This document shows, piece after piece, positions 8,398-17,659 of a stretch of 25,001 nt of DNA. Below the pieces are notes generated by a model. The model searched no databases. It was not told where the DNA came from and saw nothing but the letters and a program-made list of their open reading frames with translations. The first letter of the stretch is position 1; each line of letters begins with the position of its first letter. Origin of the DNA: Bacteroidales bacterium (GTDB lineage Bacteria > Bacteroidota > Bacteroidia > Bacteroidales > Marinilabiliaceae); NCBI GenBank assembly GCA_900766825.1, contig CAAFWU010000090.1:1-25001 (forward strand), read 5' to 3'. Both the position numbers and the translations under genes were made by a program.

Positions 8398-8455
8398 AAA
8401 AAAAAGCGAAGCACTTCTATGACATTGTGCCATAGAAGTGCTTCGCTTCTGTTTT
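8398..8455. terminator. Bidirectional terminator between the kinase fragment and the A2M gene
   Basis: A perfect 17-bp inverted repeat, agcgaagcacttctatg (8405-8421) and catagaagtgcttcgct (8431-8447), surrounds a 9-base loop. An A8 run (8398-8405) precedes it and tctgtttt follows it. It serves convergent transcripts: the kinase fragment on the plus strand and the pbpC/A2M operon on the minus strand. Confidence 0.93.
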
Positions 8456-8469
8456 GTGGTGCAGACCTA

Positions 8470-11400
8470 TTACTCCACAGTTATGAAAGAGCAGGCAGAC
8501 TGCCCATTGATATCGGGGCGATACATTGCCTCGGCGTAGGCTCCAGGGAGGAAGAAGTGACCTGCGTAGGTTGCACTAAGGTCGGCACGGATAACAACCG
8601 AACCACCCACTGGAATGCTGTCGAAGTAGCTAAGGATGCGGTCGTCGCGCACATCTTGGTAGGAGACCGAGGTGTTGCCATAGGCCTTGAGAACCTCGAA
8701 ACCAGCGGGCAAGATGTTGGTGAGAGCCACATTTTCAATTTCGCTATTTGTCTTGTTTGTCAAAACGATGGCCACCGACACTGTGGCACCTTGCTCAAGG
8801 GCAAGCTCTTGATTTTCAGTGGGTTCTATGCCATTGTAGCGCACAGCAACGGAGAGTCCGCTTTCCGAAGCCGCTTGAGCTTGTTGCTGCACATATTCAG
8901 TTGTAACAAGAGTTAGGTTGGCAACACTCTTTGCGGTGTTTTTTACGGCAAGGTTCTTTATGTTGGTGTCCAAATCTTTACCCCAGAGCTTGTTTGAGGC
9001 TTCGGCTTGTGCCCATTTTTTGCCATCGGCGGTTACGGTGCAAGCAATCTGTCCGTCGGCCTTATTGGCATTTTGGTAGGCTACCATGGCCCAGATGGCA
9101 AGGCTAATGTCGTAGGTGGACATCCAGTTGTCGGTAACGAGGCTCTTGCTAAGTTTCTGAGCTAGTTCTGCTTGTCCGTTGGCCCCCAGCGCAGAGAGGG
9201 CCAAGAGGCGCACGGCAGCATTGGAGCCAGCGGCGGATGAGATGAGTTTATTGGCCACGTCGGTCATGCCCACCTTGGCATAGGCAGCGGCTAAGGCATC
9301 GGAGGCGTTGGCAAGAGCATTTTTCTGGCGTTGGTCTTTGAGCAAGAGCTCGCGCATGCGGTTCATGGTGGATTGGTCGGCTTGCTTGCCGTAGGCCAAT
9401 GCCAAGAGCGAGAGAGCCACATGGGGAGCAGCGGCCACATCGGTTCCTTTCCATTTGCGAACAGAGGAGCGGAGGTAGTTGGCAAGCGACTTGGTGAGAT
9501 TTGAGCTCACATAGAAACCACGCTCCTCGGCTTGAGAGAGGAACAAAGAGGCGTAGGCAGACACCCAGAGGTTGGAGTAGCTGGAGCCAGGCCAATAGGA
9601 GATGCCGCCATCGGAAGCCACGTAGCTACTGAGTCGGGCAATGGTCTGCTTGACGTTCTGCTCGGCCACAGCGCGCTGCTCGTCGGTAAGTTGGGCCACA
9701 TCGGGCAAGAAGAGTTGGGGGAAGGCTCGGGAGACAATCTGCTCGCCACAGCCATGGGGGTAGGTCATGAGCTGACTGATGCGGTGCGAAATGTTGATGG
9801 GCTTCGCAGTGGATAGTTCCAACTGGGCGCTCATAAGAGTGGAGGGCAATGTGGCTTTCCACTCAGCATTGGGTTGCAAGGTGGCATCTTGTCGTTTGAG
9901 GACAGTGCGCGACACATCTCGAATGGGGACGTCGATGGTGTAGGATGCCTTATCTGAATTGGCATTGGCCTCGATGGAGAGCTGAGCCATCTGCACTGTG
10001 TTGTTTGCACGGACGCGGAAGAAGATGGTTTGGTCGCCTTTGGAGCCGAAAGATATGGATTGCTTGGCATCGCCCACAACGCTTAAGCCATTGACACAAT
10101 GCAGGCTTACATCCACTTTGCCCACATTGTCTTTGTTTGCCATGATTGTTGCAGCCACCGTGGCTTCGTCGCCCACTCCCATCTGACGTGGCATGGATCC
10201 GAGAACCATGATGGGTTTGGTAACGGGCACACTCTTGTCGGCAGAGCCAAAAGCCTGACCATTGGCAGCCACAACCATTACTCGGACCCGCCCCATGTAG
10301 TTTGGCACACTAATGGTGTGGGTTGCCTCGCCTCGTTTGTCGAGTTGGAAGGGTCCGTTGAAGAAGACAAATGGGGTGAACCTGTTGACTATGGCTTTGG
10401 GTCCAGCAAGCAACGACTCGTCGCCTCCAATGCTAAAGAGTTGCTCAATGCGTCCGCCGTAGGCCCCTGCCACATCGGAGTAGAGGTCGTAGAACTTGAC
10501 CCCAAGAGCCAGACGCGCCTCGAAAGCGTCCCGTGGGTTGGGCGTAGCAAAATGGGTGAGGTCCAGCAGACCCTCATCCACAATGGCAAGAGTGTAGGCC
10601 ATGGGTTTGCCAGAACGTTCAGATACAGTGACTTTGACGCTCTTAAGCGGCTGCCATTCATCCGAAGTTTTTATCTGAGGCTGGAGCACAGAGATGTCGG
10701 ATTTTACGTCGATGGGTTTGATGCCATAGAGGCGTATGGGCATGTCGTTGACCGTTTGGTCGTAGGGCTGCACCATGCTGACGCAAACAAAGACAGAGGG
10801 CAACATTTGGTCGGTAAGCTCCAAGTTTACAGTTGTTTGTCCCTGCAGAGTTGGGTAGAGATTGCTTGTGAGAATCTGGTTTCCCTTAACGATGCTGACC
10901 ACGGCGTGTGCCCCAGCGGCAGAAGGGAATGTCAGTTTTACAGTCTGCCCCAACTCATAGCTCTCCTTATCGGTTACGAGCGAGAGTTTTACAGCCCCAT
11001 CACGTTCCTCTTGCGAACGACGGTCGGTCATAGAAGGCCAATCGAAATAGCAGAGGGTGCTGGCGCTATGACGCGACACATTGTCGTGAGCCACAATGAG
11101 ATATGTTCCCCAATCGGCATCGGGGCAGTTCAGTGAGAACTGCATTTTGCCATCGGCAGATGTTTTGCCCGAGAATGCCTTGACGGGTTTGTAGTAACTA
11201 TCCTCGGCGTACTGGGCCAAGTCGGAGGCGGAGGAGCTCCACCACCAATACCAATTTACTTTGAAGACCTTGACGTCCAACGAAGTGCCAGCCACAGGGT
11301 TGCCGTTGGGGTCTACAGATATAAGCTCGAACTGATGTTTTGCTCCAGTGTTGAGTTGCTGCCCTGCAACCTGAGGGGTGCGAATGCCCACATAGCGTGC

Positions 11401-13938
11401 GTAGGGAGAAAGGAGAGACTGCGAAGCATCGACACTAAACTCGCCCGAGGCCTCGAAGACCTTGGTTGTTATGTTGGCTTTGAGCATGCCTGGGGCCGAG
11501 GCCTTGACATTGGCATAGAGTCCCACGGTGGCGTTGCCACTGCCATCGGTGGTGCCCGAAGCGAGTTGGATGTCGTTGGAAGAGAACTCCTTTGTGGCAT
11601 CGTCGAACACAAAGTCCTTATGCTGAGGCCACTGCGTTTTAGTTTTGCAAAGCGAAGCGGAGACCTCGTATTTAAGATTGGCCACGGGTGCACCGCTAAG
11701 CCACTCGGTGTGCAGCGTTGCCTGCTGACCGTTGTTGGCCAAAATCATGTCGGGCAGAGCGAAGTTTATTTTTAGCCTATTGGGTTTTATGGTCTCGATG
11801 CGGAGGCGCTTCTCGAACTTGGCGTCGCCCACTTTGACCAAGAGTCTCCAGCTACCCGTGAGGGCATCGGGGTCGGTGGGGAAGTTGAATGTGTAGAGGC
11901 CGAGACAACCGTCGGTGCGAGTCTGTTTGCGATAGAGTTGTCCGAGGGGTGAATAGAGTTCGGCAACCACGGGGTGGTTCTCAGGAAGGTTATCAGCCGC
12001 ATTGTTGCTCTTGTTTTGCACAATGGACTTGAGAGCGAGGGCAACATGAATGGTATCGCCAGGTCGCCAGACACCACGTTCGGCATAGAGGTAGCCCAAG
12101 AGACCATCTTGGGTCTGAGAGCCCGCCACGTCGAAGGTGCTGGTAGATAGTTCGCCCTCACGCACAAAAAGATATGACTTGTCTAAGCCATGCTGCGCCA
12201 CCACGAGGGCAGGAGCTCCCTTGATAGGGTCGTAGGTTAGGTCGGCCATGCCATTGTCATCGGTGGAGGCGGTGGCCAACACTTGGTTTTGAGAACTGAG
12301 AAGTGTCAGTTGGTCACCCGAACGAGGTTTGGCATCTAAGATATTAAGGTCGAAAACACGGAGCGTGCCCTTGGAACCTTTGATGGCAGAGAGACCAATG
12401 TTTGTTGTCAGAACGTTGCGACCCACGCACTTGTCCATATAGAACGAGATGGTGTTGGGGTCTTCGCGTTGGTCCCAACGGAAAACGTCCCAATCGATAT
12501 CGTTGCGGTAGTACCAACCACCGTTGTCGAAATCGGCACATAGGCTACGGAAAGTTAGTTCGTCGGCGGCCTCAATGGCATTCTTGTCGAGGGGTGGGAT
12601 GGAGTCGGATGGCCAAGCGGAGAGGTTGCGATCCATTGAGAGTTCGATGCGGTACATGGAGCCGAGTTCGGTGTCGACCAGTTTGCTTAGGTCGATGCCG
12701 AAGGTGTTCCACTGCGAAAGGTCGTGCTGTTGCTCGTCGAAGAATATGGTGGTAACGGCCACTGGTCGGCCATACTTTTTAAGGTTATCATAGCGTCTGA
12801 AACTCTGCTCGTCGACGAGCATGGGCGACATATTATTTTCGAATATGCGGAAGACGCGTACGTGCACGCCCCTAAGATATATGGCACGGAAAGGCACAAT
12901 AACGTTGTCGGCCTTGGGAACAATGGTGCCTGTGCCAACGAACTCCACGGCTGGCAACGTACCCTTGAGCTCAACACTGAAGCGAGCTGCCTGACCCAAG
13001 GTGGAGCCATTTCGGCTGCGTATGGCTTCGGAGACAAAGACATTGACCGAGCCAGAGCGACCAGCGTCGGGATAGAGGCGGAGCCTGTTGGCATCTACAT
13101 CCACAGCCTCGTTGACGTTTTGCTCAATATAAGCCAGACCCATAAGTTTTTGCTTGGGGTCGATGTTTTTGGTGAAGGTGACCTCCACAAAGCGCTGCCC
13201 CTCTTGTGAACGGAAGTCCACATCGTAGACAGCCATCTCGTTTCTGCCAGGGACCGAAGCTGTGCAGAGGGTTGCGGCTGCCAGCCCAGCGGCATCGTTG
13301 GCTTTGGTGCCTATAGTCAGGTTCTGACGTTGGTCGGTTGCGTCGACTGTGACCGTGAGGGTATGCTGCTGCCCATTGGGTTCGTGGGTCCACTGGGTCA
13401 GGCCCATAGAAGGGGCAATGAGTTGCTCGACAGTGGTGGGGTCCTCGGTGTCGGCCGACGAGATGGCAAAGTCGAAAGCATAGCGTCCGTCCTCGACCTC
13501 GGAGAATGAGCCAAGGCGAGCTGTGAAGGATGTGGGCAGGGTCTGGAAATTGAATTGAAAGGATTTGTCGGAGCCTTGGGCATCGGGAAAGAGTTCGTCG
13601 ATGTTGAGTTCGACATTGTAGGCTGTGTTGCGAGCCATGGGTTGGGCAGGACTGAAAACCAGTGTATTACCATCGGCCATGGAGCACGTACCTTTGATGG
13701 CGGGGTCGAACTGGAATATGTCTTGCAAGTCGGCTTTTGCCACATCGGCAGCCGTGGGCGATTTGCTTAGCACCACAACGATTTTAGATGTGCGCGAGAT
13801 GCGCCCCGTGGTGTAGGCCTCCACATAATTATTGTAGACCGAGTTGGCTCCATTACCCTTGGAACAAGATGTCAGAAGCCATGTGGCAACAGACAACAGA
13901 AGGATTAGCAGAGCATTAGATAAAGACAATCTTTTCAT
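8470..13938 (-). CDS. Alpha-2-macroglobulin family lipoprotein with thioester motif
   Basis: This is a bacterial alpha-2-macroglobulin, a large periplasmic lipoprotein thought to trap intruding proteases, commonly encoded next to PBP1C. I start it at ATG 13936-13938 (1822 residues) because this gives a textbook lipoprotein signal, MKRLSLSNALLILLLSVATWL then LTSC with lipid-anchor C25. An in-frame ATG seven codons upstream (13957-13959) is possible. A string of MG-type beta domains occupies the first two thirds, including the segment around DKESYELGQTVKLTF and the A2M signature region IVNRFTPFVFFNGPFQLDKRGEATHT. The thioester motif is intact: YPHGCGEQIV with Cys1397. The alpha-toroid follows (DGGISYWPGSSYSNLWVSAY), then a C-terminal receptor-like domain ending YRPDINGQSACSFITVE. 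The gene is full length with no breaks. It is the last gene of the MBL-pbpC-A2M cluster, 68 bases after pbpC. Confidence 0.95.
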   Translation of the reverse strand: MKRLSLSNALLILLLSVATWLLTSCSKGNGANSVYNNYVEAYTTGRISRTSKIVVVLSKSPTAADVAKADLQDIFQFDPAIKGTCSMADGNTLVFSPAQPMARNTAYNVELNIDELFPDAQGSDKSFQFNFQTLPTSFTARLGSFSEVEDGRYAFDFAISSADTEDPTTVEQLIAPSMGLTQWTHEPNGQQHTLTVTVDATDQRQNLTIGTKANDAAGLAAATLCTASVPGRNEMAVYDVDFRSQEGQRFVEVTFTKNIDPKQKLMGLAYIEQNVNEAVDVDANRLRLYPDAGRSGSVNVFVSEAIRSRNGSTLGQAARFSVELKGTLPAVEFVGTGTIVPKADNVIVPFRAIYLRGVHVRVFRIFENNMSPMLVDEQSFRRYDNLKKYGRPVAVTTIFFDEQQHDLSQWNTFGIDLSKLVDTELGSMYRIELSMDRNLSAWPSDSIPPLDKNAIEAADELTFRSLCADFDNGGWYYRNDIDWDVFRWDQREDPNTISFYMDKCVGRNVLTTNIGLSAIKGSKGTLRVFDLNILDAKPRSGDQLTLLSSQNQVLATASTDDNGMADLTYDPIKGAPALVVAQHGLDKSYLFVREGELSTSTFDVAGSQTQDGLLGYLYAERGVWRPGDTIHVALALKSIVQNKSNNAADNLPENHPVVAELYSPLGQLYRKQTRTDGCLGLYTFNFPTDPDALTGSWRLLVKVGDAKFEKRLRIETIKPNRLKINFALPDMILANNGQQATLHTEWLSGAPVANLKYEVSASLCKTKTQWPQHKDFVFDDATKEFSSNDIQLASGTTDGSGNATVGLYANVKASAPGMLKANITTKVFEASGEFSVDASQSLLSPYARYVGIRTPQVAGQQLNTGAKHQFELISVDPNGNPVAGTSLDVKVFKVNWYWWWSSSASDLAQYAEDSYYKPVKAFSGKTSADGKMQFSLNCPDADWGTYLIVAHDNVSRHSASTLCYFDWPSMTDRRSQEERDGAVKLSLVTDKESYELGQTVKLTFPSAAGAHAVVSIVKGNQILTSNLYPTLQGQTTVNLELTDQMLPSVFVCVSMVQPYDQTVNDMPIRLYGIKPIDVKSDISVLQPQIKTSDEWQPLKSVKVTVSERSGKPMAYTLAIVDEGLLDLTHFATPNPRDAFEARLALGVKFYDLYSDVAGAYGGRIEQLFSIGGDESLLAGPKAIVNRFTPFVFFNGPFQLDKRGEATHTISVPNYMGRVRVMVVAANGQAFGSADKSVPVTKPIMVLGSMPRQMGVGDEATVAATIMANKDNVGKVDVSLHCVNGLSVVGDAKQSISFGSKGDQTIFFRVRANNTVQMAQLSIEANANSDKASYTIDVPIRDVSRTVLKRQDATLQPNAEWKATLPSTLMSAQLELSTAKPINISHRISQLMTYPHGCGEQIVSRAFPQLFLPDVAQLTDEQRAVAEQNVKQTIARLSSYVASDGGISYWPGSSYSNLWVSAYASLFLSQAEERGFYVSSNLTKSLANYLRSSVRKWKGTDVAAAPHVALSLLALAYGKQADQSTMNRMRELLLKDQRQKNALANASDALAAAYAKVGMTDVANKLISSAAGSNAAVRLLALSALGANGQAELAQKLSKSLVTDNWMSTYDISLAIWAMVAYQNANKADGQIACTVTADGKKWAQAEASNKLWGKDLDTNIKNLAVKNTAKSVANLTLVTTEYVQQQAQAASESGLSVAVRYNGIEPTENQELALEQGATVSVAIVLTNKTNSEIENVALTNILPAGFEVLKAYGNTSVSYQDVRDDRILSYFDSIPVGGSVVIRADLSATYAGHFFLPGAYAEAMYRPDINGQSACSFITVE

Positions 13939-14006
13939 AAATGCTAAATACAGTTTCATTCAGAGGGATAAAATATTATTCCAATATATAAAAAACACGC
14001 ACAATA

Positions 14007-16403
14007 TTAACGCACCGAGAAGAAAATTGTGCGAGAATCACCCGAATCGTCCACCACGGTGAGCGAGTGCTGACCTGGTTCTGGCGAAAGGCGAAGAGAG
14101 TGATTATTGTAAGTAGTTGAAACATAATGGGCATCGAGGTGCCAATGTAGCACACCGTTATGCTCCACAGGTGCTGCGCGTGCCACAAAACCTTGCTCCT
14201 GACCATTGAAGTCTCGAACGCGCACAATAACCTGCCCATTGTTGGGATATATGATGTCTGGTTTGCGCCCCTCGGGCACACAGTTGGGATCGGGAGGCGG
14301 CAGAGGAACATAATCGGCATGGGTGCGACAAAAAAAATACTCCATGGCTGGGGGGAGAACAAAACGTTTTTGGTTGACCATGTTGCTCACACTCATGCAA
14401 GAACTATTCACCTGCCAGAGTCCATCGGGCGATAGGTGAACGATGCGACAATAGGGGCAGAGGGGCGTGGTCTGCGATTGGCAAGGCAGCAAGAGTGTGT
14501 CCACCAAAGGGCAAGCATCCGAAGCACGGTGACCACTATGTCGACATACTGGCAGAGGAATCTCATCCTCAAGAGGTTCTGCAAACCACCCATCGGTGGG
14601 CAAGAGGGAGAAGACGTCGAAGAGCACAGGTCCCGCAAAGCCTACGCCCGAGAGGCCCGCCCTACCCTCTCCGTTGGCATTGCCAACCCACACGCCAACC
14701 ACATGACGTGGCGTAACGCCCACAGCCCAAGCATCGCGCGAGCCATAGCTGGTGCCCGTTTTCCACGCCACTTGTTTCATGGAGCTGAAGAGTTGCCAAT
14801 CGGCCTCCTCCTCGGGGCGGTTCAAATTGGCCATGGCACAAAAGGTGTGCCAAATGGCTGAGGCACTTAAGGGTGTGGCCGAAATCTGATGTTTGGGGTG
14901 CGAAGCTCCACGAGACTCTGGGGTAGTAGGGAGAGCCGAGAGTGGAAATGTGGCAAGCTGGAAGTCTTGGTCTGAGGTAACGATATTGTGTTCCACATTG
15001 TCATTGAAGAGGTTGAGCCGACGGGCCATAGAGGCGTACATGCCACAGAGGTCCCAAAGCGTGGCCTCGGCACCTCCCAGAATTAATGAGGCACCGTAGT
15101 GGTCCTCCGAAAAGTGCAAAGTGGTCATGCCCAATTGCTTAAGGTCGGCCATAAAGCGCCCAGTGTTGTGGAGAGAGAGCATGCGGACCAATGGGACATT
15201 GAGAGAACGGGTTATGGCCACATTAGCCCCCACGGCACCACTATAGGAGTGGTCGAAATTCTTGGGCGAGAAGCCATTGACATCCAGAGGGGTATCGGCA
15301 AAGAGCATGGCGGGGGTAATTTCGCCAGCGCTCATCATGGCTGCATAGAGAAAGGGTTTGAGGATGCTGCCCGTGCTTCGTTCGGCCTGAATCATGTCAA
15401 CATCGGACGATGAGGAGGGCAGAGTGGTGTTGCCAACATAGGCCAGAACATGACCCGAGGCAACATCGGCCACCAAAATGGCAATGTCGGCAACAAGGTT
15501 GGCGCGATAGCGGGCCGAGTAGTCGTCCGCAATGCGTTGAACACGGGACTGGAGGCTAAAGGAGAGGGTGGAGTTGAAAGACGATGTCCAATTTTGCGAC
15601 GCGAGTGTAGAGAGTAGGTGTGGAGCCATGTTTGGCAAGGGGAACGGTTTGTCAGGCAAAGGCTCGGCAAGGGCCATAAGGAGTTCGTCGGGGTCGAGGA
15701 GCCCACGGTCGGCCAACTGAGAAAGAAGGAGGTCACGCTTTTGCTTGAGTGCCTGACGGTTTCGGCCCACATTGATAAGAGCTGGGGCATTGGGAAGAAC
15801 GGCCAGAGTTGCGTTCTCGGCCCAAGAGAGGTCATTAGGCGACCTACCGAAATAACGCCAGGCAGCGGCCTCTATGCCAACAACATTTCCGCCGAAGGGG
15901 GCATTGGAGGCATAGAGAGCCAAAATTTGGTCCTTGGAATATGAGAGTTCAATGTCGGCGGCCCAAAGGGCTTCGACCAACTTTTGGTAGAGAGTGCGTT
16001 CCTTGTGGCCGCGTGCCATGCGAGCGAGCTGCATGGTAAGGGTGCTCCCCCCCTGATGAACAGAGCCATGGCGGATGTTGACCCAAAGGGCACGCGCAAG
16101 GGCAATGGGGTCGATGCCCATATGAAAACGGAAACGGCGATCCTCGAAAGTAAGGAGGCAGGCCTCGAACTTTGAGGATACTGAATCGGAGGGGGCAAAA
16201 CGCCACTGCCCGTCGGAGGCTATGCGGGCGGAGAGTAGTTGACCGTCGGCGGACTTAAGAACCTTGGATCGAGGCGAGGAGAAGAGTGGCCGCGGGACAA
16301 AGGCATGGAGAGTTGCCAAAAGAGCTACAGCCACAAGGATGGTTATGATCTGGGACCTAAAGCTTCGGCAAAAGGATATTATGTGCTGTGAAATGGTGTG
16401 CAT
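14007..16403 (-). CDS. pbpC: Penicillin-binding protein 1C (bifunctional transglycosylase/transpeptidase)
   Basis: This is a class A PBP of the 1C subfamily, which polymerises glycan strands and carries a transpeptidase-type domain in the periplasm. It has 798 residues, with one N-terminal membrane helix (about 18-36). The GT51 glycosyltransferase domain has catalytic E87 in FEDRRFRFHMGID and GGSTLTMQLAR (118-128). The penicillin-binding domain has the SxxK box S346-I-L-K349, SxN at S400-L-N402, and KTGT at 548-551. The PBP1C-specific C-terminal domain is rich in Cys/His (HSGHRASDACPL, LCPYCRIVH), followed by the BiPBP_C region (DIIYPNNGQVIVR, PGQHSLTVVDDSGDSRTI). All catalytic motifs are present and the length is normal. 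The order pbpC followed by alpha-2-macroglobulin mirrors the pbpC-yfhM linkage of Proteobacteria, here with the opposite gene order. The start ATG 16401-16403 lies 78 bases after the MBL gene with no terminator between. Confidence 0.96.
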   Translation of the reverse strand: MHTISQHIISFCRSFRSQIITILVAVALLATLHAFVPRPLFSSPRSKVLKSADGQLLSARIASDGQWRFAPSDSVSSKFEACLLTFEDRRFRFHMGIDPIALARALWVNIRHGSVHQGGSTLTMQLARMARGHKERTLYQKLVEALWAADIELSYSKDQILALYASNAPFGGNVVGIEAAAWRYFGRSPNDLSWAENATLAVLPNAPALINVGRNRQALKQKRDLLLSQLADRGLLDPDELLMALAEPLPDKPFPLPNMAPHLLSTLASQNWTSSFNSTLSFSLQSRVQRIADDYSARYRANLVADIAILVADVASGHVLAYVGNTTLPSSSSDVDMIQAERSTGSILKPFLYAAMMSAGEITPAMLFADTPLDVNGFSPKNFDHSYSGAVGANVAITRSLNVPLVRMLSLHNTGRFMADLKQLGMTTLHFSEDHYGASLILGGAEATLWDLCGMYASMARRLNLFNDNVEHNIVTSDQDFQLATFPLSALPTTPESRGASHPKHQISATPLSASAIWHTFCAMANLNRPEEEADWQLFSSMKQVAWKTGTSYGSRDAWAVGVTPRHVVGVWVGNANGEGRAGLSGVGFAGPVLFDVFSLLPTDGWFAEPLEDEIPLPVCRHSGHRASDACPLVDTLLLPCQSQTTPLCPYCRIVHLSPDGLWQVNSSCMSVSNMVNQKRFVLPPAMEYFFCRTHADYVPLPPPDPNCVPEGRKPDIIYPNNGQVIVRVRDFNGQEQGFVARAAPVEHNGVLHWHLDAHYVSTTYNNHSLRLSPEPGQHSLTVVDDSGDSRTIFFSVR

Positions 16404-16481
16404 TGCCGCGCAATGTGGACTAAAAACATGGTTAATTTACAAAGAGCGCGGAATAAAACAAAGGAGAATTGTGCCAATTAA

Positions 16482-17204
16482 CTAAAGGCAGAAGGTGAGC
16501 CCAGGGTGTAGAGGGATGAAACGGGTGCCAAGAGCCTCGATTTGCGAGCCAATGGCATTGGCTAAGTCGAACTGTTGCCAGCAATGCATGGGAACGAGGG
16601 CTTTAGGGTGGGTTTCGGAGCAGAACTGTGTGGCACCGAGGGCAATGAAATGTTCCTGATGGGGGTCGACAGGGAAGAGGGCAAGGTCGGCATTGGCAAC
16701 ATAGGGCGCCATCTTGCGGAGTTCTGCAATGAAATAGTTGTGCATCTGCATGTTATCGACTGGCATGGCAGAGGGGCGTTGCCAATCGTTGAAGTCGCCA
16801 GCATGGAAGATGGAGACACCACCTACATGAATAAGGAAGGAGACGCCAACGTCTGTTGAACCAAAGGCTTGGACGCGGAGAATACTGTTTGCAAAAGAGT
16901 CGCCCCTGTGAAGCCAATGAATAGCATCGACCGAGCGGAGGGATTTATATTTGCGGCGGATATCGGAAGAGAGGAGAAACGTTATGGGCTGGACCGAAGC
17001 GATGTTGATAATCTCGGGATTGAAATGATCTGGATGGACATGGCTGACCAAGACGTAGACAGGCTTGACTGATTGGTTGAAACAAGGGAGTGAGGTCAGA
17101 GGCATGTCGGGGTCAGGGCAGAGCCAAAGGTCGACAACCACGATGGCATCGGGAGACTCGAGGACAAAACCACTATGGAGAATGTAGGAGATATGGCAAG
17201 ACAT
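16482..17204 (-). CDS. Metallo-beta-lactamase-fold metal-dependent hydrolase
   Basis: This is a cytosolic MBL-fold hydrolase of the UlaG/YycJ-like broad class; its substrate is unknown. I place the start at ATG 17202-17204 (MSCHISYILHSGFVLES, 240 residues). The frame is open 26 codons further upstream, but that segment is Asn/Ser/Pro-rich and unlike the family. The metal ligands are visible: H55, H57, D59 and H60 in SHVHPDHF, H134 and D137 in FHAGDFNDW, and H207 in VPMHCW, so both metal sites look intact. There is no signal peptide. It lies just upstream of pbpC in the same direction with no terminator between, so the two are probably co-transcribed. A hairpin/U-tract upstream (17283-17342) could control its expression. 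A link with peptidoglycan or protease defence is inference from position only. Confidence 0.88.
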   Translation of the reverse strand: MSCHISYILHSGFVLESPDAIVVVDLWLCPDPDMPLTSLPCFNQSVKPVYVLVSHVHPDHFNPEIINIASVQPITFLLSSDIRRKYKSLRSVDAIHWLHRGDSFANSILRVQAFGSTDVGVSFLIHVGGVSIFHAGDFNDWQRPSAMPVDNMQMHNYFIAELRKMAPYVANADLALFPVDPHQEHFIALGATQFCSETHPKALVPMHCWQQFDLANAIGSQIEALGTRFIPLHPGLTFCL

Positions 17205-17282
17205 GAGAGACCTGAAATTAAGATGTGATGAGTTAGGGTGTTGAGAGTTATTTGGGAAAATGTTCAATTGAGATGGGTACAT

Positions 17283-17342
17283 AAAAAAAAGAAAAGCTTC
17301 GACATCACGAACCGTTGTTCATGCCGAAGCTTCCACACGCTA
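17283..17342 (-). terminator. Hairpin with long U-tract ahead of the MBL gene
   Basis: On the minus strand aagcttcg (17342-17335) pairs with cgaagctt (17301-17294). The inner part also pairs (cat/atg and gaac/gttc), around an aacg loop, and it is followed by ttcttttttttat. It has the form of a strong intrinsic terminator. No annotated gene ends just before it: rnfA has its own terminator about 260 bases upstream. It therefore ends either a short non-coding RNA or an attenuated leader of the MBL gene. Confidence 0.8.
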
Positions 17343-17434
17343 TATGAAAAAACAGACTAATTCCGAATTTAAACTGAGAGCACGAAACTGCCCTTAGGAC
17401 GCTCACAACATACTTGCAAGTTGGCTTGTGCAAT
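17283..17434 (-). ncRNA. Candidate leader RNA or small RNA upstream of the MBL gene
   Basis: A good Bacteroidetes promoter on the minus strand (17441-17470) and a strong terminator (17283-17342) bracket about 150 bases with no credible reading frame. The inferred RNA contains several self-complementary segments: gtcc-taa-gggc, gagc...gctc, aatt-cgg-aatt and acttgcaagt. I do not recognise a known riboswitch, 6S, 4.5S or tmRNA signature. It may be a trans-acting sRNA, or a 5' leader whose read-through feeds the MBL-pbpC-A2M genes starting 79 bases beyond the hairpin. Limits are inferred from the promoter and terminator only. Confidence 0.45.
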
Positions 17435-17440
17435 CGGTTG

Positions 17441-17470
17441 CAAAGGTACTTAGTCGACAAATAGCGTCAA
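17441..17470 (-). promoter_or_regulatory. Bacteroidetes-type promoter
   Basis: On the minus strand TTG (17470-17468), 19 bases of spacer, and TACCTTTG (17448-17441) match the Bacteroidetes primary sigma consensus (TTG/TTTG, 19-21 bases, TAnnTTTG). The predicted start is near 17434. It is the best match to this consensus that I found in the window. Confidence 0.55.
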
Positions 17471-17600
17471 CTCTTATCGACAACACAAAGCTAAATAAAA
17501 TAATTGAAACAGCAAACTGAATTGATACTTTTTTTTGAAAAAATGAGGTATTAGGTATTATGTACCACAGGCACTAAGGTGTATGATGTGAGTTAGGGGC

Positions 17601-17640
17601 AAAAAAAGACTGGCAGACTAATTTGTCTACCAGTCAGTAA
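17601..17640 (-). terminator. Intrinsic terminator of the rnf operon
   Basis: The 11-bp stem gactggcagac (17608-17618) pairs with gtctaccagtc (17625-17635) with one mismatch around a 6-base loop. On the minus strand it is followed by seven T residues (17607-17601). It starts about 25 bases past the rnfA stop and closes the operon. The remaining gap, 17471-17600, is A+T-rich and I see no gene in it. Confidence 0.88.
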
Positions 17641-17659
17641 TATAAAAAAAGTCAGATGC

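Noticed and set aside
10099..11136. Long open frame (345 codons) antisense to the alpha-2-macroglobulin gene
   Set aside because: It is a mirror of the codon bias of the intact A2M gene. It shows no domain pattern, and the A2M frame is complete and well supported.
17205..17282. N-terminal extension of the MBL hydrolase by 26 residues
   Set aside because: The extra residues are Asn/Ser/Pro-rich and precede the natural first strand of the fold. The extended start also lies directly after the U-tract of the hairpin, leaving no room for a ribosome site.
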